From assembly GCA_002298965.1 (NCBI GenBank), contig DBMN01000318.1, positions 1 to 9,010 of the forward strand: a DNA stretch of 9,010 nucleotides. Reading direction: 5' to 3'. Shown here one piece after another: positions 6,451 through 9,010 of this stretch. Each line of letters begins with the position of its first letter. Position 1 is the stretch's first letter. Position numbers and translations under genes: made by a program. Source of the stretch: Rhizobiales bacterium UBA697. Its GTDB lineage: Bacteria; Pseudomonadota; Alphaproteobacteria; Rhizobiales; Ancalomicrobiaceae. The notes under the pieces are model-generated. The model was not told the origin of the DNA and searched no databases. It was given only the letters and a program-made list of their open reading frames with translations.

Positions 6451-6470
6451 GACCGGCTCGGGGGCCGGTC
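6451..6470 (-). terminator. Second hairpin after the haem-binding protein gene
   Basis: GACCGGC and GCCGGTC form a perfect 7-bp stem with a 6-base loop, 15 bases after the stop codon at 6485. It is in tandem with the longer hairpin at 6404-6436. No T-tract is present. Together they would form a double stem-loop at the 3' end of this transcript. Confidence 0.4.
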
Positions 6471-6484
6471 GTCTCTGCGTCAGA

Positions 6485-6979
6485 TCACTGACCGGCGACC
6501 GCGGCACCCGCCTGGGCGACGGCCATGTCGTTCTCGACCGACGAGCCCGAGACGCCGATGGCGCCGATGATCATGCCGTTCTTGTCCTTGATCAGCTCGC
6601 CGCCGCCGAAGACCACCAGACCGTCGTTGGTCACTTCGATGCCGTAGAGCGGCTGGCCGACCTGAGCCAGCGCGCCGAGGTCCTTGGACGGCATGTTGAA
6701 GAGGCGAGCGGTCTTGGCCTTCTTGATCGAGATGTCGACCGAACCGAGGAAGGCGCCTTCCATGCGGGCGAAGGCCTTCAGGTTGCCGCCGGCATCGACG
6801 ATCGCGATGTTCATCAGCGTGTCCTGCTGCTTGGCCTTGGCCTTGGCGGCGTCGATGGCCTTCATCGCCTGCTCGAGCGTGATGTCGCCGGGCAGGACGA
6901 GCTTGGAAGTGTCGGCAGCGAGCGCGCCGAGGGTCGTCGCGGCGAGAAGGGCGAGAGTGGTGAGACCGATCTTCATCAT
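6485..6979 (-). CDS. Secreted GlcG/HbpS-family haem-binding-like protein
   Basis: A 164-residue protein with an N-terminal signal peptide: MMKIG, a hydrophobic core at about 6-18, and an ALA-AD cleavage site after residue 21. The mature protein of about 143 residues should be periplasmic. Family (GlcG/HbpS, PF03928) blocks are MNIAIVDAGGNLKAFARM at about 56-73, the DISIKKAKTA segment at 82-91, GQPLYGIEVTNDGLVVFGGG at about 108-127, and IIGAIGVSGSSVENDMAVAQAG near the end. HbpS of Streptomyces binds haem, but many family members have unknown ligands, so the ligand here is unproven. Two adjacent ATGs (6979 and 6976) are possible; AAGGA about 11 bases upstream slightly favours the second. The frame is open far upstream, but those residues do not resemble the family and would bury the signal peptide. 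Confidence 0.85.
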   Translation of the reverse strand: MMKIGLTTLALLAATTLGALAADTSKLVLPGDITLEQAMKAIDAAKAKAKQQDTLMNIAIVDAGGNLKAFARMEGAFLGSVDISIKKAKTARLFNMPSKDLGALAQVGQPLYGIEVTNDGLVVFGGGELIKDKNGMIIGAIGVSGSSVENDMAVAQAGAAVAGQ

Positions 6980-7024
6980 GGGGATGGCTTTCCTTGTCGG
7001 GACGATGCCCTGATCCGACGTCTC

Positions 7025-7038
7025 GACGACTCGTCGTC
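7025..7038. repeat. Short perfect inverted repeat upstream of the haem-binding-like gene
   Basis: GACGAC-TC-GTCGTC is a perfect 6-bp inverted repeat, 46-59 bases upstream of the ATG at 6979. It could be an operator or lie in the mRNA leader. GC-rich DNA makes such repeats fairly often. Confidence 0.25.
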
Positions 7039-7145
7039 CGCGATCGTCTGCCCACCGATCGCCGAAAGGATCCGAAACGCGACCGCCGCGTCGTTCCCAC
7101 GACGTCGAGACCGCCCTCGTCTTCCACTGCCCGAATCGAATCGAC

Positions 7146-7170
7146 ACGTCTTCTTTGCGAAAGACGACGT
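7146..7170. repeat. Interrupted inverted repeat in the intergenic region
   Basis: ACGTC (7146-7150) pairs with GACGT (7166-7170), and inside, CTTT pairs with AAAG around a GCG triloop, with a 2x2 mismatch between the two stems. It lies about 170 bases upstream of the haem-binding-like gene. It may be a regulator site or leader structure; no function can be assigned. Confidence 0.25.
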
Positions 7171-7324
7171 TGTTCGCCGCCGTCCTCCGTTCTATTTTGT
7201 CGTATGCGGTCGTCTTCGCCGCTCGACACCGTCGGTATAGGCCCGAGACCGCGACGAAAGAATGCGTCATCTTGCCGGGTGTCGCGAATTTGTACTTTCG
7301 ACCGACTTCGGCGGAACACATAAC

Positions 7325-7367
7325 GAAGAAAAATCGACTGCGATCCATGCAGTCAATGCATGTCGCA
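7325..7367 (-). terminator. Rho-independent terminator of the glycosyltransferase gene
   Basis: Read on the minus strand, TGCGA-CATGCA pairs with TGCATG-TCGCA (11 bp in all, with a two-base bulge and a 5-base loop; hairpin at 7339-7367). It is followed four bases later by ATTTTTCTT (complement of 7326-7334). It starts about 50 bases after the glycosyltransferase stop. A hairpin followed by a U-rich tract in the correct direction makes this the most convincing terminator in the window. Confidence 0.6.
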
Positions 7368-7381
7368 ATTTGCGAAATTCT

Positions 7382-7397
7382 GGATTTTTGGAAATCC
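7382..7397. repeat. Hairpin next to the glycosyltransferase stop
   Basis: GGATTT-TTGG-AAATCC is a perfect 6-bp inverted repeat, 20 bases after the glycosyltransferase stop. It is followed by another palindrome, AATTT-GCG-AAATT at 7367-7379. Together with the terminator hairpin they form three adjacent stems in the 3' untranslated region. Confidence 0.35.
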
Positions 7398-7416
7398 GTG
7401 ACGATCGCCGACGGTT

Positions 7417-8499
7417 TCAGCGCAGCGGGCCGGCGATGACGCGCTCGAACAGCGCCTCGTAACGGTCGACGGCGGCGTCGACGGAGAATTCGCCGGCGCG
7501 TGCCATGCGCGGCGCGGGGTCGCCCGGATCGGCGAGGCTTGCGTCGAGCGCGCGGGCGAAGGCCTCGACGTCGCCCTGCGGCACGATGACGCCCAGTCTG
7601 GGATCGTCGAGAATCTCGCTCGGGCCGTCGCAGGCGGTGGCGACGACGGGAAGACCGTGGGCCAGCGCCTCGACCACGACGTTGCCGAAGGCCTCGACCT
7701 CCGACGACAGGGCGAAGCAGCGCGCCTTGCCGTACCATTCCCAGGGCGCGGCGACGTAGCCGGGCAGTTCCAGCCGGTCGGCGACGCCGAGACGGGTCGC
7801 CTCGGCGAGGATCGCCTCGCGCTCCGGGCCGGCGCCGAGGATGACGAGGCGGGCGTCGCGATCCTTCATCGCGGCGAAGGCGCGGACGAGGAAGGGGAAG
7901 CCCTTGACCGCGACGAGGCGGCCGACGCCGACGACGATCCTGTCGCGGCGGGCGAGCGCCTCCGTCGTCAGGCCCGGATCGGTGCCCTCGACGGCGATCG
8001 GGTTGTAGATGCGGACGCAGCGGGCAGCGACGGCGTGCCAGCGCTCGATCACGTCGCGGCGCAGGCCGTCGGAGACGCAGACGGTGGCGAGCGACCACCA
8101 CGTCCACAGCCGCGCCAGTACGAAGTGCAGGAAGCCGAAGAGCCGCGATTCGTTGGCGAGATAGCCGTGGAACGAGGTCACCACCCGGCGGCGGCCGAAG
8201 GGCAGCGAGGCGACGAGCGCCTTGATGTCGGACCCGCCGATCGCCGAGATCACCAGTTCCGGATCCGTCTCGGCGATCAGCGCGCCGAGCGCCAGCACCG
8301 AGCGGAAGTGGCGGACACCGAGCACACGCACCTTGACCTCGGGCGCGATGAAACCGCGGTTCTCCGAGGCGTCGAAATCGAGCGCCAGCGTCACGTCGTG
8401 GCCACGGCGCGCGAACTCGGAGGCGAGAACGGCCCAGACCCGTTCCGCGCCGCCGCCCGACAGCGATGTCGTGTAGAAGACCAGTCGACGCCGGATCAT
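7417..8499 (-). CDS. GT4-type glycosyltransferase (GT-B fold)
   Basis: The cytosolic enzyme probably transfers a sugar from an activated donor to a growing glycan for lipopolysaccharide, capsule or exopolysaccharide; donor and acceptor cannot be told. Its 360 residues are normal for the family. The N-terminal domain begins with the glycine loop TSLSGGGAERV at 11-21. The C-terminal domain starts near GVGRLVAVKGFPFLV at 191-205, contains LGAGPERE at 221-228, and ends with the donor-binding E(x)7E motif EAFGNVVVE (Glu269/Glu277) followed by ALAHGLPVVAT. The start at 8499 was chosen because it directly precedes the first beta strand and follows a GGGCGGGGA purine run. An upstream in-frame ATG at 8619 would add 40 Arg-rich residues unlike the family. 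No other polysaccharide genes are adjacent. Confidence 0.9.
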   Translation of the reverse strand: MIRRRLVFYTTSLSGGGAERVWAVLASEFARRGHDVTLALDFDASENRGFIAPEVKVRVLGVRHFRSVLALGALIAETDPELVISAIGGSDIKALVASLPFGRRRVVTSFHGYLANESRLFGFLHFVLARLWTWWSLATVCVSDGLRRDVIERWHAVAARCVRIYNPIAVEGTDPGLTTEALARRDRIVVGVGRLVAVKGFPFLVRAFAAMKDRDARLVILGAGPEREAILAEATRLGVADRLELPGYVAAPWEWYGKARCFALSSEVEAFGNVVVEALAHGLPVVATACDGPSEILDDPRLGVIVPQGDVEAFARALDASLADPGDPAPRMARAGEFSVDAAVDRYEALFERVIAGPLR

Positions 8500-8590
8500 C
8501 GTCCCCGCCCGGGAGGGCGCCTCGTGTGCCGCGTTGCGCGACGGGCGGCGATCCGATGGCTCGGAGGCTCTGTCGACCCGTACGAGATCG

Positions 8591-8619
8591 AATCTAAACC
8601 GCGGGTCGGCGCGCCACAA
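8591..8619 (-). promoter_or_regulatory. Candidate promoter of the glycosyltransferase gene
   Basis: On the minus strand, TTGTGG (complement of 8614-8619) and TAGATT (complement of 8591-8596) are separated by exactly 17 bases, matching 3/6 and 4/6 of the sigma-70 consensus. It would give a leader of about 85 bases before the ATG at 8499. The matches are modest and the call rests on spacing and position. Confidence 0.35.
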
Positions 8620-8641
8620 CGGCGAAGCACATTCCCCAGGG

Positions 8642-8652
8642 TTCGATTCGAA
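8642..8652. repeat. Short palindrome between the TetR gene and the glycosyltransferase
   Basis: TTCGA-T-TCGAA is a perfect 5-bp inverted repeat in the 180-bp gap, upstream of the candidate glycosyltransferase promoter and just after the TetR stop. It could be an operator, but it is short. The rest of this gap shows nothing recognisable beyond the candidate promoter. Confidence 0.25.
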
Positions 8653-8679
8653 TTGTTGGTTTCCGTTTCATGCTCTCGA

Positions 8680-9010
8680 TCAACGACCGGCGAGGAAGGC
8701 GGCGACCAGACGGCGGGCGAGATCGGCAGGCGGCGTGGCGGTGACGAAGCCGAGCTTGTTCTTCTGGGCGAGCGCCGCGATGCCGTGGACCGAGGCCCAC
8801 AGCACCTCGACGTCGGCGCGCGCCGCAGCCGGATCGCTGCCGCCGAGGAGGGGCGCGGCGACCGCCGCCACCGAGGCGACGAGGCGTTCGATGCGCGCGA
8901 CGTGCCAGGCGGGCGTCGGGCGGTCGTGGCCGGGCTCGTGTTCGAAGACCAGCGCCCAGATCCGGCCCTCGCGCTCGGCGAAGGCGACGTAGCGCAGGGC
9001 GATCTCGATC
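8680..9010 (-). CDS. TetR-family transcriptional regulator, C-terminal part, cut by the window
   Basis: The frame stays open to the right edge, so the N-terminal helix-turn-helix is outside and only 109 C-terminal residues are visible. They read as the all-helical ligand-binding and dimerisation domain of a TetR/AcrR regulator: ALRYVAFAEREG near the start, an amphipathic middle segment, then LWASVHGIAALAQKNKLG. The last is the typical late helix (LWAxLHG) of TetR C-terminal domains; the protein ends LVAAFLAGR. Target genes and ligand are unknown. It is on the same strand as the glycosyltransferase but 180 bp upstream, so a shared transcript is possible but not shown. Identification without the DNA-binding domain is less certain. 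Confidence 0.8.
   Translation of the reverse strand, partial: IEIALRYVAFAEREGRIWALVFEHEPGHDRPTPAWHVARIERLVASVAAVAAPLLGGSDPAAARADVEVLWASVHGIAALAQKNKLGFVTATPPADLARRLVAAFLAGR

Larger units (their letters stand above)
6980..7416. other. 437-bp intergenic region, partly AT-rich, with multiple palindromes
   Basis: The stretch lies between the glycosyltransferase stop and the haem-binding-like gene start, both on the minus strand. Its left part (6980-7140) has ordinary GC content. The part at about 7141-7400 is clearly richer in A/T than the coding DNA. It holds the glycosyltransferase terminator and several palindromes, and it should contain the promoter of the haem-binding-like gene, which I could not pinpoint. 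Open frames crossing it have poor codon use and no recognisable product. Confidence 0.55.

Noticed and set aside
7155..7439. A plus-strand 94-codon frame with a TTG start and a hydrophobic beginning, downstream of a TTGTTC/TATTTT pair with 17-base spacing.
   Set aside because: It has no ribosome site, weak GC preference at third positions, no recognisable family, and it runs into the opposite-strand glycosyltransferase gene. The promoter-like pair matches only 3/6 and 4/6.
6980..8107. A long open frame fusing upstream sequence to the haem-binding-like protein.
   Set aside because: It runs antisense-frame through the glycosyltransferase and the intergenic region and would bury a clear signal peptide. 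Absence of stops is common in this GC-rich DNA.
8500..8619. A 40-residue N-terminal extension of the glycosyltransferase from an ATG at 8619.
   Set aside because: The added residues are Arg/Ser/Pro-rich, and the ATG falls within the candidate promoter. The ATG at 8499 starts at the expected first beta strand.
1..9010. Mobile elements, CRISPR arrays, tRNA or rRNA genes, toxin-antitoxin or defence genes.
   Set aside because: I saw no regularly spaced repeats, transposase or integrase motifs, cloverleaf sequences or defence domains on either strand.

Overview
The window is about 9 kb of high-GC chromosomal DNA with strong G/C preference at third codon positions. It looks like ordinary chromosome from an alphaproteobacterium. 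I lean towards Hyphomicrobiales (Rhizobiales) because of the protein styles, the short envelope protein ending near a TGSI motif, and the lack of AT-rich promoters. That placement is inference; the sequence holds no rRNA or other taxonomic marker. I saw no tRNA, rRNA, CRISPR array, insertion sequence, integrase or phage gene.

Layout from left to right. Positions 1-1850 hold two plus-strand genes overlapping by four bases: the 3' part of mtnA (methionine salvage isomerase) and a complete glutaminase gene. Convergent to them is galE (1860-2852, minus), preceded by a 44-residue predicted membrane protein (2917-3051, minus) that has a very good Shine-Dalgarno sequence. A 348-bp divergent region (3052-3399) with several inverted repeats leads to a complete ABC-F ATPase (3400-5307, plus) of YheS-like length and architecture.

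Positions 5342-6979 form a minus-strand block: a GlcG/HbpS-type secreted haem-binding-like protein, then a long-chain flavodoxin, then a small DUF2023-like protein whose start lies 22 bases inside the flavodoxin gene. The flavodoxin upstream region carries a Fur-like palindrome and a perfect 10-bp hairpin. This points to iron-responsive expression of flavodoxin, which commonly replaces ferredoxin when iron is scarce.

Positions 7417-8499 (minus) encode a GT4-type glycosyltransferase, probably for an envelope or exported polysaccharide. It is followed by a relatively AT-rich 437-bp intergenic stretch with a plausible rho-independent terminator. The right edge (8680-9010, minus) is the C-terminal part of a TetR-family regulator cut by the window.

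Most genes are recognisable housekeeping or metabolic families. The most interesting part is the flavodoxin/DUF2023 pair with its structured, possibly iron-regulated leader. The 44-residue orphan protein and the structured ABC-F leader come next. I see no clear evidence for a wholly new multi-gene system.
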